A stretch of DNA of 64,000 nt from CALJFL01 sp963669435 (GTDB taxonomy: Bacteria; Pseudomonadota; Gammaproteobacteria; Pseudomonadales; Halieaceae): contig OY770025.1 in NCBI GenBank assembly GCA_963669435.1, forward strand, positions 2,542,001-2,606,000. Reading direction: 5' to 3'. A program made the position numbers and the translations under genes. Within the stretch, counting starts at the first letter, position 1, and each line of letters begins with the position of its first letter. Below are positions 1 to 8,132 of the stretch, piece by piece. The notes beneath the pieces were generated by a model. That model saw only the letters and a list, made by a program, of their open reading frames with translations. It ran no database searches and was not told the DNA's origin.

Positions 1-531
1 GCTCATATCGGTATTGGTCGCCTGGATATCGATATACTGACCTCCCACCATGCCCTCAAAACCCGCCGCATTAGCCAGAATTTTGATCATCTTGACCTTC
101 TGGGCGTCCGATAGCTCGGGAGACTCCGCGATCAGCTCAAAAGCCCTCGCTTGCAGCCCGTCTCCCACCAGGATGGCCGTGGCCTCATCGAAGGCCTTGT
201 GCAAGCTTGGTTTGCCACGACGGAAATCGTCGTCATCCATGGCCGGGAGATCGTCGTGGACCAGAGAGTAGATGTGGATAAGTTCGATGGCAAATGGAAG
301 GTTGACCCCGGCTGCCCAGCCATTTCTACTTTTTCCTACTTTCGCTGCGCTCATGAAAAGAAGCGGCCGAATTTTCTTGCCGTTGGATTCTAAACAGTGT
401 CCCACGGCATTTGCGAGCAGATCGATTATAGGGGTGCTAGTCGTGCTCGCTATGGTAGCTTGCTGCACTAGCGATTGATTTACGGATTCGTAGCGAATCG
501 CGCAATCGTCAACAAGTTTTTTGAAACTCAC
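1..531 (-). CDS. ispA: Farnesyl diphosphate (geranyl) synthase, 5' part only
   Basis: Condenses isopentenyl diphosphate with DMAPP/GPP to give farnesyl diphosphate for quinone and undecaprenyl carriers; a cytosolic Mg-dependent trans-prenyltransferase. The first 177 residues are visible and the remaining C-terminal part lies beyond base 1. The first aspartate-rich motif, DDLPAMDDDD at about residues 93-102, followed by FRRGKPSLHKAF, is diagnostic of IspA. The GKKIRP segment (about 51-56) is the usual substrate-binding lysine/arginine motif. I chose the GTG at 529-531, nine bases after the xseB stop, because no ATG precedes the conserved region in a sensible place. It is co-transcribed with xseB. 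The usual next gene, dxs, is not visible here and sits 21 kb away on the same strand, so gene order is rearranged. Confidence 0.93.
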   Translation of the reverse strand, partial: MSFKKLVDDCAIRYESVNQSLVQQATIASTTSTPIIDLLANAVGHCLESNGKKIRPLLFMSAAKVGKSRNGWAAGVNLPFAIELIHIYSLVHDDLPAMDDDDFRRGKPSLHKAFDEATAILVGDGLQARAFELIAESPELSDAQKVKMIKILANAAGFEGMVGGQYIDIQATNTDMS

Positions 532-540
532 CAGTATCAG

Positions 541-771
541 TTACTCAGATTCGTCAGTTAGTGGGGAATCATCTTCCGGATCGATAGAAAGTAATTGAAC
601 CCTTTGCGACGCTGCTTCCAGTTGACGCTGGGTCTCACGAATGAGGCTTATGCCAAGCTCGTATTTTTCCAGCGACTGCTCCAAGGATAAATTCTCTGTT
701 TCCAGCGACTTTGCGACATCCTCTATTTGCGAAAGATTAGCACCTATTGAATTGTCATTCTTCTTAGTCAT
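541..771 (-). CDS. xseB: Exodeoxyribonuclease VII small subunit
   Basis: Small subunit of exonuclease VII, which binds XseA and helps degrade single-stranded DNA in mismatch and damage repair. The 76-residue product is the usual length and is a single helical hairpin (residues about 15-60) with the family pattern ETENLSLEQSLEKYELGI, followed by an acidic tail. The ATG at 771 begins MTKKN. A longer open frame extends upstream but has no family similarity, so I reject the longer start. The gene lies nine bases before ispA, the conserved xseB-ispA pairing of gammaproteobacteria, and diverges from the nonulosonate cluster. Confidence 0.93.
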   Translation of the reverse strand: MTKKNDNSIGANLSQIEDVAKSLETENLSLEQSLEKYELGISLIRETQRQLEAASQRVQLLSIDPEDDSPLTDESE

Positions 772-1197
772 GCCTTTACCAACCGATTCTCCAGCGTGGT
801 CGGCGAGTATAGCAAATTGATTTCCGATAACTTTTCTGCATTGCCATGTGGATTGAACTGCAAAATTGATCGATTGAAGCTTGAGGCCGTGTACTGTGCC
901 GCATTCAGTTTCAGGAACCACTTTCTCGATAAAGTCTGCCTGTCTCCACTGGACGCGCAAAAATTAGTCAAAACTACTGTAATTTACCTGCATCTCACTG
1001 AAAAGTTATAGAAATAGATAGAAAACGTCGACACTGAGATTGCTTCTGGAATGCTCTGGGTGAAACAATAACGTAGCGATATTGGTATGGCCGCATTACC
1101 CCGCCAGGGTTGGTACTGTAAGTTGTTTGAAGGGCTTTAGCTGAGGTTTAAGATCAGTATGATTGGGCCAGATCTGGCACCCGGAGAGATGTGATAG
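772..1197. other. Divergent intergenic region xseB / pseB
   Basis: This 426-bp stretch separates the divergently transcribed xseB and pseB, so it should hold promoters for both. The only readable details are a perfect 10-bp palindrome CCAGATCTGG at 1168-1177 and a GGAGA ribosome-binding site at 1183-1187 in front of the pseB ATG. Short open frames here match no family, and I see no convincing -35/-10 pair. Confidence 0.5.
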
Positions 1198-2196
1198 ATG
1201 TTTGATGGAAGCTCCATCCTTATAACCGGTGGAACCGGGTCTTTTGGCCACGTTTTCGTACCCTTGGTGCTGGAAAAATACGATCCAAAACGAGTGATCA
1301 TTTTTTCCAGGGACGAGATGAAGCAGTGGGAGATGGCCAAGAAGTTTGTTGACGATCCCCGGGTGAGGTTTTTCATTGGAGACGTACGGGATCGAGATAG
1401 AATGTACCGAGCTCTCGACGGCGTCGATTTTGTTGTACATGCAGCGGCCGCCAAAATTGTTCCTACGGCAGAATACAACCCGTTTGAGTGTATAAAGACC
1501 AACGTCATTGGTGCCATGAACGTAATCGACGCTTGTATTGATAAGGGTGTAAGGCGGGTTGTCGCGCTGTCTACCGACAAAGCCTCCGCTCCGGTTAATC
1601 TTTATGGAGCAACAAAGTTAACATCCGATAAACTATTCGCTGCGGGGAATTACTACTCGGGTACCAAGGACACCAAATTTTCCGTCGTCCGTTATGGTAA
1701 CGTAATGGGTTCACGAGGTTCCGTGATCCCCTATTTTCTTTCCCTACGAAATTCCGGTGTGATACCGATAACCGATGAGCGGATGACTCGATTTATGATC
1801 TCGCTCGATCAGGGTGTCGCCCTCGTTTGGCACGCCTTCGCCGATATGGAAGGTGGTGAGATATACGTAAAAAAAATTCCGTCCATGAAGATCACCGACC
1901 TTGCCAGGGTGATCGCACCACATGCCGAGCAAAAAATAGTTGGGATGAGGCCCGGTGAGAAGTTGCACGAACAAATGATTAGCGCTGAGGATGCGCCGTT
2001 CACCTACGAGTACCCGGAACACTTCAAAATAATGCCTATCATTTATGGCAACGAAGAGTGTGAAAGGCGGATAAAGGGGGGGAATAAAGTAGCAGAAGAT
2101 TTTGTGTACGCCAGCAATACAAATTCACAGTGGTTTTCCGACGCGGAATTCCTGCGTTGGATCGAGTCGAATGAAAGCAGGTTTACCTCAACGTAG
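1198..2196 (+). CDS. pseB: UDP-N-acetylglucosamine 4,6-dehydratase (inverting), PseB
   Basis: First enzyme of pseudaminic acid synthesis: NADP-dependent 4,6-dehydration and C5 inversion of UDP-GlcNAc in the cytosol. It is an extended short-chain dehydrogenase of 332 residues, the normal length. The Rossmann motif TGGTGSFG lies at residues 10-17, STDK at 125-128 supplies the catalytic Asp/Lys pair, and YGATK at 136-140 is the YxxxK motif. The block AEYNPFECIKTN (91-102) is characteristic of PseB/FlaA1-type dehydratases. A GGAGA site precedes the ATG. It opens the cluster, with pseC starting one base after its stop, which implies translational coupling. A general FlaA1-like dehydratase remains possible, but the neighbours make PseB much more likely. 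Confidence 0.93.
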   Translation: MFDGSSILITGGTGSFGHVFVPLVLEKYDPKRVIIFSRDEMKQWEMAKKFVDDPRVRFFIGDVRDRDRMYRALDGVDFVVHAAAAKIVPTAEYNPFECIKTNVIGAMNVIDACIDKGVRRVVALSTDKASAPVNLYGATKLTSDKLFAAGNYYSGTKDTKFSVVRYGNVMGSRGSVIPYFLSLRNSGVIPITDERMTRFMISLDQGVALVWHAFADMEGGEIYVKKIPSMKITDLARVIAPHAEQKIVGMRPGEKLHEQMISAEDAPFTYEYPEHFKIMPIIYGNEECERRIKGGNKVAEDFVYASNTNSQWFSDAEFLRWIESNESRFTST

Positions 2197-2197
2197 T

Positions 2198-3355
2198 ATG
2201 ATTCCCTATGGGCGACAGGACGTAACGGATGACGACATTCGTGAAGTTGTCTCGGTACTGAACTCAAATTTCCTGACCCAGGGTCCCCAGGTTCCAATTT
2301 TCGAAAAAGCCGTGGCCGCGCATGTCGGATCACGTCACGCTATCGCGGTAAATAGCGCGACCTCTGCACTGCATGTTGCGTGTATGGCGCTTGGGCTTGA
2401 AGAAGGTGACGCGCTGTGGACTTCAGCGATTACATTTCCCGCCTCTGCAAATTGTGGACTGTATTGCGGCGCGACGGTCGATTTTGTCGATATTGATCCA
2501 ATTACCTATAACATGTGCCCTGTAGCGCTGGAAAAGAAGCTGCGTAAAGCATCGAAGCAAGGTACTACCCCAAAGATTGTTATCCCTGTCCACTTGGCTG
2601 GGCAGTCCTGTGATATGGCAGCTATCCGCCGCCTATCAAGGGAGTACGATTTCAAGATAATTGAAGATGCCTCCCATGCTATCGGAGCTCATTATGCAGA
2701 GGGATCGGTTGGTAACTGCGCTTACAGTGAGATTACAGTTTTTAGCTTCCATCCGGTAAAAATAATTACTAGCGGTGAAGGCGGAATGGCAGTTACGAAC
2801 GACGCTGAACTTGGTGAAAAGATGAGACTCCTACGCTCACACGGTATCACCAGAGAGAAAGATCTGATGCGTGTTGTGCCGGAAGGCGACTGGTACTATG
2901 AGCAAATTGACCTGGGTTTCAATTATCGAATGACAGATATCCATGCTGCCCTGGGCGTAAGTCAACTGGCGCGTCTGGAAACCTATGTCGCTATCCGCCA
3001 AAAACTCGCAGACAGATACGATTGTTTACTTCAGAACCTGCCACTCCAATTACCTGAGAGAAACGTTGAGGCAGAGTCGTCATTTCATTTGTATATTGTG
3101 CGGCTAGACTCTGACGCTGCTCAATGCAATCGTAGGCAGCTTTTTGACTCGTTACGCGCGAAGGGCATCGGTGTTAACGTGCACTATATACCTGTATACA
3201 GACATCCATATTTCGAATCCATGGGATTTGACAGAAGTCAGTTTTATGAGTCTGAACGCTATTACGAGGAGGCATTGAGTTTACCAATTTTTCCCAGGCT
3301 TTCGGATGCGGATCAGCAATATGTTGTCGACATGCTTGCCGAGGAGTTGAGTTAA
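2198..3355 (+). CDS. pseC: UDP-4-amino-4,6-dideoxy-AltNAc aminotransferase, PseC
   Basis: PLP-dependent (DegT/DnrJ/EryC1 family) C4 aminotransferase acting on the 4-keto product of PseB, with glutamate as amino donor. The 385-residue protein shows the family landmarks: NSATSALHVA near residues 52-61, the PLP-contacting Asp157 in IIEDASHAIGA, and the Schiff-base Lys188 in SFHPVKIITSGEGG. The start MIPYGRQ is chosen because family members begin with this sequence, and because the ATG lies one base after the pseB TAG. An open frame extends upstream into pseB but would be overlap only. The immediate partner of PseB in all pseudaminic acid pathways. Confidence 0.93.
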   Translation: MIPYGRQDVTDDDIREVVSVLNSNFLTQGPQVPIFEKAVAAHVGSRHAIAVNSATSALHVACMALGLEEGDALWTSAITFPASANCGLYCGATVDFVDIDPITYNMCPVALEKKLRKASKQGTTPKIVIPVHLAGQSCDMAAIRRLSREYDFKIIEDASHAIGAHYAEGSVGNCAYSEITVFSFHPVKIITSGEGGMAVTNDAELGEKMRLLRSHGITREKDLMRVVPEGDWYYEQIDLGFNYRMTDIHAALGVSQLARLETYVAIRQKLADRYDCLLQNLPLQLPERNVEAESSFHLYIVRLDSDAAQCNRRQLFDSLRAKGIGVNVHYIPVYRHPYFESMGFDRSQFYESERYYEEALSLPIFPRLSDADQQYVVDMLAEELS

Positions 3356-3485
3356 TGTTCACCTGTTTGAGCGGTCGCTACCAGAACTTCGCTACCAGAC
3401 CGTCGCTACATTGGAGCTTGATGCGTCTTACCTCTATCCAATTATCGGGGTATGGCCTGGTGACGGAAATTTGTAATTGAATTTG

Positions 3486-4376
3486 ATGCACCCTAATCAA
3501 CAGGTAGCTTCGAGGCTCACACTGGGTACTGCTCAGATGGGCATGCTGTACGGGCTAGCCAGAAAGAATGACAGGGTCAGTAGGCAAGAGTCTCTGGAAA
3601 TACTTGATCATGCCGCACTTGTGGGTGTTAACACCATTGATACGGCATTCAGTTATGGTGACGCTGAAGAAGTGTTGTGCCAGGCAGGCGTGAGCCGCTT
3701 TGATGTGATAACCAAATTACCCCGTGTCCCTGGTGCTTGTCCATCTATCGAGGATTGGGTGTACAAAGTGGTGCAGGGCTCACTCGCAAGGTTATCTCTG
3801 CAGCAATTTGAAGCGGTACTCCTACATGAGCCAGCCCAGCTTCTGGAGCCTTTTGGCCCGGCGTTGTTTAGTACACTCGAAGACTTAAAGCGTCGCGGGC
3901 TTATCCGTCGTATTGGTATTTCAGTTTACGAGTACGGGGAGGCAGAAAAACTAGCCGAACTGTATTCAGTTGATATTGTCCAGGTCCCTTTCAATATTCT
4001 GGATGACCGACTTCTGGTATCGGGCTGGTTAGAGCGGGCCGCGGCTGCCAATGTGCAGGTTCATGCGCGATCTATATTTCTGCAAGGCTTACTACTTATG
4101 GAGCCTTCTCAACGTCCACAGCAATTTAACCGCTGGTCAGATATATGGTCAACTTATGATTCCTGGTTGGCTCGAACAGGTGTCACTCCGCTTGAGGCAT
4201 GCTTGCGGTATGTATTGAGCTATTCCGAGTTTGACAGGGTCATTGTTGGTGTTGACTCTGTTTTTCAGCTTGAACAAATAATGGCTGTTCAGTTGCCAGG
4301 CGAACCAATGATGAGGCCCAGGGCGATTGGCAGTTGCGATGTAAATTTGCTGAATCCGGTGAACTGGAGTAATTGA
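3486..4376 (+). CDS. Aldo/keto reductase family protein of the nonulosonate cluster
   Basis: An NAD(P)H-dependent (beta/alpha)8 oxidoreductase of 296 residues. The aldo/keto reductase tetrad is intact: Asp52 and Tyr57 (NTIDTAFSYG), Lys77 (VITKLPR) and His114 (VLLHEPA). I start at ATG 3486; a TTG three codons upstream (3477) is an alternative, and the ribosome site is weak. Such reductases recur in nonulosonate and flagellar glycosylation loci, but the substrate is unknown and no core Pse step needs one. Probable roles are reducing a side-chain ketone or working with the class III aminotransferase further down; this is inference. About 130 bases separate it from pseC. Confidence 0.8.
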   Translation: MHPNQQVASRLTLGTAQMGMLYGLARKNDRVSRQESLEILDHAALVGVNTIDTAFSYGDAEEVLCQAGVSRFDVITKLPRVPGACPSIEDWVYKVVQGSLARLSLQQFEAVLLHEPAQLLEPFGPALFSTLEDLKRRGLIRRIGISVYEYGEAEKLAELYSVDIVQVPFNILDDRLLVSGWLERAAAANVQVHARSIFLQGLLLMEPSQRPQQFNRWSDIWSTYDSWLARTGVTPLEACLRYVLSYSEFDRVIVGVDSVFQLEQIMAVQLPGEPMMRPRAIGSCDVNLLNPVNWSN

Positions 4377-4471
4377 ACGGGCACTATCCTTACCTTTGTA
4401 TGCATACATTTAAGGAATATTCCTATTCGGCTGTTTTTTTGGAGACGCTTTATCACTGCTGAGATATTTTC

Positions 4472-5314
4472 ATGAGATCAATTGAGCACACAGCTTCGTT
4501 AAACGAAATTCATTCCAAGGGCTACTCACTGCAAGTAGACGTTTTGTCTGAGTCCGAATGCGAGTTCTATAAACAATTACTAGAGAGAGACTATGCTAAG
4601 TGGTCACCCTATTATGCCAACTCAAGTTCAATGACCCATGGGCTAAACGATAAATCTCATGAAAAGGTCGTTTATAACTTGCATAACAAAGATGTTAGTT
4701 ACTTTGACCTGTTTGATCATCCAAGAGTTTTCCCAATTGTGGAGTCAGTACTGCAGCTAGGCTCATATCAGGAAAGTGAGGCGGTAAACCTTCTGAATAC
4801 TTCCGCAAGATGCCCGCAGGAGGGAGCACCAGCGCAACAACTGCATCTTGATAGCAACCTGCCAGGTTGCGGAAGATTCCCACTTATTGTGGTCGCCCTA
4901 TTCATGCTCGATGATTTCACAACTGTTAATGGCGCTACACGGGTGGTTCCATGCAGCCACACGCTAGACCATTACGCCGAGGATGGTAAGTCCTATGATT
5001 CTGAAGTAATAATCACCGCCGAAAAAGGATCGGTGCTGCTGTATGATGCCGCCTTATGGCATGGATCCTCAGTTAAGCAAGATGCGTCGAGTCGCTGGGC
5101 GGTTATCCTTGGGTTCGGTCGGTGGTTTATCAAGCCGTCGTTCGATTTTTGCAGAAACACGCCAGTGCAAATATATGAGCGTATTTCTGATGAGCGTAAG
5201 GCTTTACTTGGCTTGAAATCTGAGCCACCTGTGGATGAGTTTACGAGGATTACCAGGCGCAGTGAGTCCATTGAATGGGAGGCAGGTTATGAGTTTCCAG
5301 GAAAATCAAAGTGA
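4472..5314 (+). CDS. Phytanoyl-CoA dioxygenase (PhyH) family protein
   Basis: A predicted Fe(II)/2-oxoglutarate-dependent oxygenase of 280 residues with the facial triad His125-x-Asp127 (QQLHLDSN) and His197 (AALWHGSS), plus the family segment NGATRVVPCSH (153-163). Members hydroxylate small molecules, and here the likely substrate is a sugar, sugar nucleotide or glycan substituent. It overlaps the next methyltransferase by 26 bases, so the two are co-translated and may act in sequence (hydroxylate, then O-methylate). No standard pseudaminic acid step uses such an enzyme, which makes it a tailoring candidate. Specific function not assignable. Confidence 0.82.
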   Translation: MRSIEHTASLNEIHSKGYSLQVDVLSESECEFYKQLLERDYAKWSPYYANSSSMTHGLNDKSHEKVVYNLHNKDVSYFDLFDHPRVFPIVESVLQLGSYQESEAVNLLNTSARCPQEGAPAQQLHLDSNLPGCGRFPLIVVALFMLDDFTTVNGATRVVPCSHTLDHYAEDGKSYDSEVIITAEKGSVLLYDAALWHGSSVKQDASSRWAVILGFGRWFIKPSFDFCRNTPVQIYERISDERKALLGLKSEPPVDEFTRITRRSESIEWEAGYEFPGKSK

Positions 5315-5969
5315 TGTGTTCTTGGCTGGGGAAGGCGACCGCTGGTTTGATCGAAGCTTGACCGCGGCTGATCCTGTCAGGCGATCAACTGATATTGCAT
5401 TGAAGTATCTGTTGTCTCAGAACCTGGACGATGCCACTGTCATTGAAGTCGGTTGCGCAGAGGGGTGGAGGTTACACGAACTCTCTAAACAGTATAGGGC
5501 AGAATATATAGGTGTTGATCCGTCAAAAAAAGCTACCGAAGCCGGAAAGAAACTCTACGGACCTGCGGTAGATCTTCGCGTTGCTACAGCTGCAAACACC
5601 GGCCTCGAGAGTGATTCGGCAGACTTTCTGCTCGCTGGATTTTGCCTTTGTCTATGTGATCGCGGCGAGCTGTTTCAAATTGCCTATGAGTTCGACAGAT
5701 TATTGAAGGATGGCGGCCAACTCCTCGTTCTGGATTTCGTACCTCCAATCCCTTATCAAAACCCTTACCACCACCGATCCGGGTTAAGCACGTTTAAGAT
5801 GGATTACGCATCCATGTTTGAGTGGAATCCAGACTATTCAATGATCCATATGTGCATAGATAGCTTGGAGAGTCAGGCGGGCGAGACAGATAGTCCTGAC
5901 ACTAAATTTGGATTAAAAGTTTTGCGGAAGGATTCTTCGAGTGCCTACCCTGTCTCTCCGTTCACTTGA
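5289..5969 (+). CDS. Class I SAM-dependent methyltransferase
   Basis: A 226-residue Rossmann-fold methyltransferase. Motif I is VIEVGCAEGW (51-60), the acidic post-I residue is in YIGVDPS, and the motif IV region is DFLLAGFCLCLCDRGELFQIAYEF. The start at ATG 5289 is supported by a GGGAGG ribosome site about eight bases upstream, so the gene begins inside the last codons of the PhyH gene. The FCLCLCDR segment recalls methyltransferases found in sugar-modification clusters. The acceptor is unknown; a hydroxyl made by the adjacent dioxygenase is an attractive but unproven target. Confidence 0.78.
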   Translation: MSFQENQSDVFLAGEGDRWFDRSLTAADPVRRSTDIALKYLLSQNLDDATVIEVGCAEGWRLHELSKQYRAEYIGVDPSKKATEAGKKLYGPAVDLRVATAANTGLESDSADFLLAGFCLCLCDRGELFQIAYEFDRLLKDGGQLLVLDFVPPIPYQNPYHHRSGLSTFKMDYASMFEWNPDYSMIHMCIDSLESQAGETDSPDTKFGLKVLRKDSSSAYPVSPFT

Positions 5970-6101
5970 TTCCTGCTTATATTTGCGTGAAATAGAACTT
6001 GCACGTGCTGCCTTTGGTAGATACCTACCGCCAGGCCCGTGTTGAGTTCCGAAGAATTTTAAGGGCGCGTGTCTCTTCTAATGAATAGATAAGCATTGCC
6101 A

Positions 6102-6848
6102 ATGAATAAAGTAGTTGCCATTGTTCAGGCGAGGGCGAGTTCAACAAGATTTCCAGGGAAGGTACTCTTGGACCTGGACGGGCGGCCCGTGTTCCTACAA
6201 ATTCTGGATAAACTCAAACAGTGCCAGCACGTTGATAGTGTTGTGTTAGCCACCAGTGAAGAAGCCTCTGATAATCCGCTGGCTTTGATAGCAAAAGAGC
6301 ATGAGTATGCTGTGGTTAGGGGGCCACTTCTGGACGTTTTGTCACGCTTTGAACTGGTTGCGAGAAAATACGCGGCTAGTAACTATGTGAGAATCACGGC
6401 TGACTGTCCCCTGCTCGATCCTGGTTTGGTGGATGATTTAATAAAGGAGCATTGTCGTCTCAAAGTGGACTATTCCAGTAACGCATTGGAACCTACGTTA
6501 CCTGATGGTTTTGACAGCGAAATAATGCGATATGAAACATTGATTGAAGCAGCGGAAAAAGCGTCGAGTAAGCTGGATAGAGAGCATGTCACGAGATATA
6601 TCTACATGAATCCTGATAGGTTCAGGATACATAGCCACAAACATGGCGTGGATTTGTCTTCCTATAGGTTAACTTTGGATACCCCGGAGGACTGGCGGCT
6701 TATTCAGTCGTTATGTGAGATGATAGATAAAGATCTCCAGGATATTCGGTTGGATGATGTAGTTTGCTGTCTGCAGCGAAATCCGCATCTCGCTGAAATT
6801 AACGCCATGCATCGTAGATCAAACTGGCAGGATGAATATCCAGAATGA
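6102..6848 (+). CDS. SpsF-type cytidylyltransferase / glycosyltransferase-family nucleotidyltransferase
   Basis: A 248-residue nucleotidyltransferase of the SpsF family (COG1861, cytidylyltransferase superfamily). The N-terminal nucleotide-binding loop VQARASSTRFPGKVL (8-22) is typical, as is YVRITADCPLLDP for the metal-binding region. It is the only CMP-transfer candidate in this cluster, so it probably stands in for PseF and activates the nonulosonate as its CMP sugar. That is inference: classical PseF/NeuA proteins start with an ARGGSKR-type loop, and this one has SpsF features instead. ATG 6102 is preferred to TTG 6096. Its stop overlaps the next start by ATGA, binding it to the aminotransferase. 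Confidence 0.78.
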   Translation: MNKVVAIVQARASSTRFPGKVLLDLDGRPVFLQILDKLKQCQHVDSVVLATSEEASDNPLALIAKEHEYAVVRGPLLDVLSRFELVARKYAASNYVRITADCPLLDPGLVDDLIKEHCRLKVDYSSNALEPTLPDGFDSEIMRYETLIEAAEKASSKLDREHVTRYIYMNPDRFRIHSHKHGVDLSSYRLTLDTPEDWRLIQSLCEMIDKDLQDIRLDDVVCCLQRNPHLAEINAMHRRSNWQDEYPE

Positions 6849-8131
6849 GTTATTTGTGTTCCGAGGCTCTACTGGAACGAGCCCTCTGTTGTATACCGCT
6901 TGGAAGTCAAACATTCAGCAAAAGCCTGAGACACTTCCCGGTTGGCGCGAGCCCTTTTTTTGCCAGTCACGGCTCCGGTCCCTATTTGTATGACGTAGAT
7001 GACAATCGATATATTGATCTGGTTAATGGTTTAGCGGCTGTTACCCTCGGTTACTGTGATGACGATGTCAATGCAGCAATCAGGTCGCAATTGGAGCGGG
7101 GAACGATATTTTCGCTTTCCAGCGAAATGGAGATAAGCCTCGCCGAACGGATCATTAGTCTCATCCCGTGTGCGGAAATGGTGCGATTTGGTAAGAACGG
7201 CTCGGATGCTACGACGGCTGCGGTACGTTTGGCCAGAGCATACACGGGTCGCGAGAAAGTTGTGTCATGCGGTTATCACGGATGGCATGACTGGTATATC
7301 GGCTCCACCGATTTAAACCTGGGTGTGCCCTTATCCACTCAGTTGCTCACTGAGACTTTTGCATATAATGATTCAGACGGTTTAGAGCAAATTCTGCGCT
7401 GTAACGAGGGAAATGTTGCTGCCGTGATCCTTGAACCCATGAATGCAAGCTACCCCGATAACAATTTTCTTGAACGTGTAAGAGAACTTTGTGACCGGCA
7501 TGGTGTGATTTTGGTTTTCGATGAGACTGTCACGGGGTTTCGTCTGGACATAGCAGGAGCGCAGAAGTTATTTGGCGTCACGCCAGATTTAGCAACCTTT
7601 GGCAAAGGAATTGCTAACGGTATGCCTTTATCTTTTGTGTGTGGTCGCAAGGATCTAATGTCGTTGATGGATAGAGTGTTTTACTCGTTCACTTTTGGCG
7701 GCGAACTTCTCTCAATTGCAGCGGCGCTTGCCGTTTTGGATAAGCTTGAAGAAAGTGATGCCTTACAAAAGTTGGAGAGCAACGGAAGAAACCTGGCCAT
7801 GGGCACACAGAGGCTCATTGGTGAATTTGCTCTTGAGTCGGTGTTATCAGTATCAGGGCACCCGAGTTGGACCTTTTTGAACCTTCATGCCAATACATCG
7901 GAGCAGCGATTTGCATTGAAAACACTTTACATGCAGGAAACACTCAAGCATGGACTGATATGCCTTGGAAGCCATAACGTCACGCTCTCACATGACGAGC
8001 AGATTATTCGAGATATCTTACAGATCTACAAAAAGGTGTTTTCCGTACTTGCCGAAGCCATAGACTCCGGTGATGTTACTTCTTTCCTGAGTTGCGAACC
8101 GTTAACTCCCTTGTTTTCCGTAAGACAGTAA
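6845..8131 (+). CDS. Class III aminotransferase (glutamate-1-semialdehyde mutase-like)
   Basis: PLP enzyme of fold type I, 428 residues, close in organisation to HemL/GSA aminotransferases. The PLP-ring aspartate is Asp226 (VFDETVTGFR), the Schiff-base lysine is Lys254 (FGKGIANGMP), and NGSDATTAAVRLARA (118-132) binds phosphate. It is not the heme-pathway HemL: context and N-terminus differ, and it is translationally coupled (ATGA) to the SpsF-like gene and one base from pseG. It probably aminates a sugar or a side-chain precursor. PseC already provides C4 amination, so this enzyme implies an additional amino group or an amino-acid-like substituent. Substrate unknown. Confidence 0.82.
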   Translation: MSYLCSEALLERALCCIPLGSQTFSKSLRHFPVGASPFFASHGSGPYLYDVDDNRYIDLVNGLAAVTLGYCDDDVNAAIRSQLERGTIFSLSSEMEISLAERIISLIPCAEMVRFGKNGSDATTAAVRLARAYTGREKVVSCGYHGWHDWYIGSTDLNLGVPLSTQLLTETFAYNDSDGLEQILRCNEGNVAAVILEPMNASYPDNNFLERVRELCDRHGVILVFDETVTGFRLDIAGAQKLFGVTPDLATFGKGIANGMPLSFVCGRKDLMSLMDRVFYSFTFGGELLSIAAALAVLDKLEESDALQKLESNGRNLAMGTQRLIGEFALESVLSVSGHPSWTFLNLHANTSEQRFALKTLYMQETLKHGLICLGSHNVTLSHDEQIIRDILQIYKKVFSVLAEAIDSGDVTSFLSCEPLTPLFSVRQ

Positions 8132-8132
8132 G

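Noticed and set aside
796..1011. Plus-strand 71-codon frame between xseB and pseB
   Set aside because: No ribosome site, no similarity and it overlaps the antisense of the long xseB frame. Treated as intergenic.
3355..3480. A 41-codon frame starting TAATG on the pseC stop and ending just at the aldo/keto reductase start
   Set aside because: The overlap looks like translational coupling, but the product has no family resemblance, its codon use is unremarkable and another frame is equally open. More likely untranslated spacer.
6845..8131. HemL (glutamate-1-semialdehyde aminomutase) for heme synthesis
   Set aside because: Active-site residues are shared by the whole class III family, but the gene is locked into a nonulosonate operon and the N-terminal region differs, so a sugar or side-chain aminotransferase is more likely.
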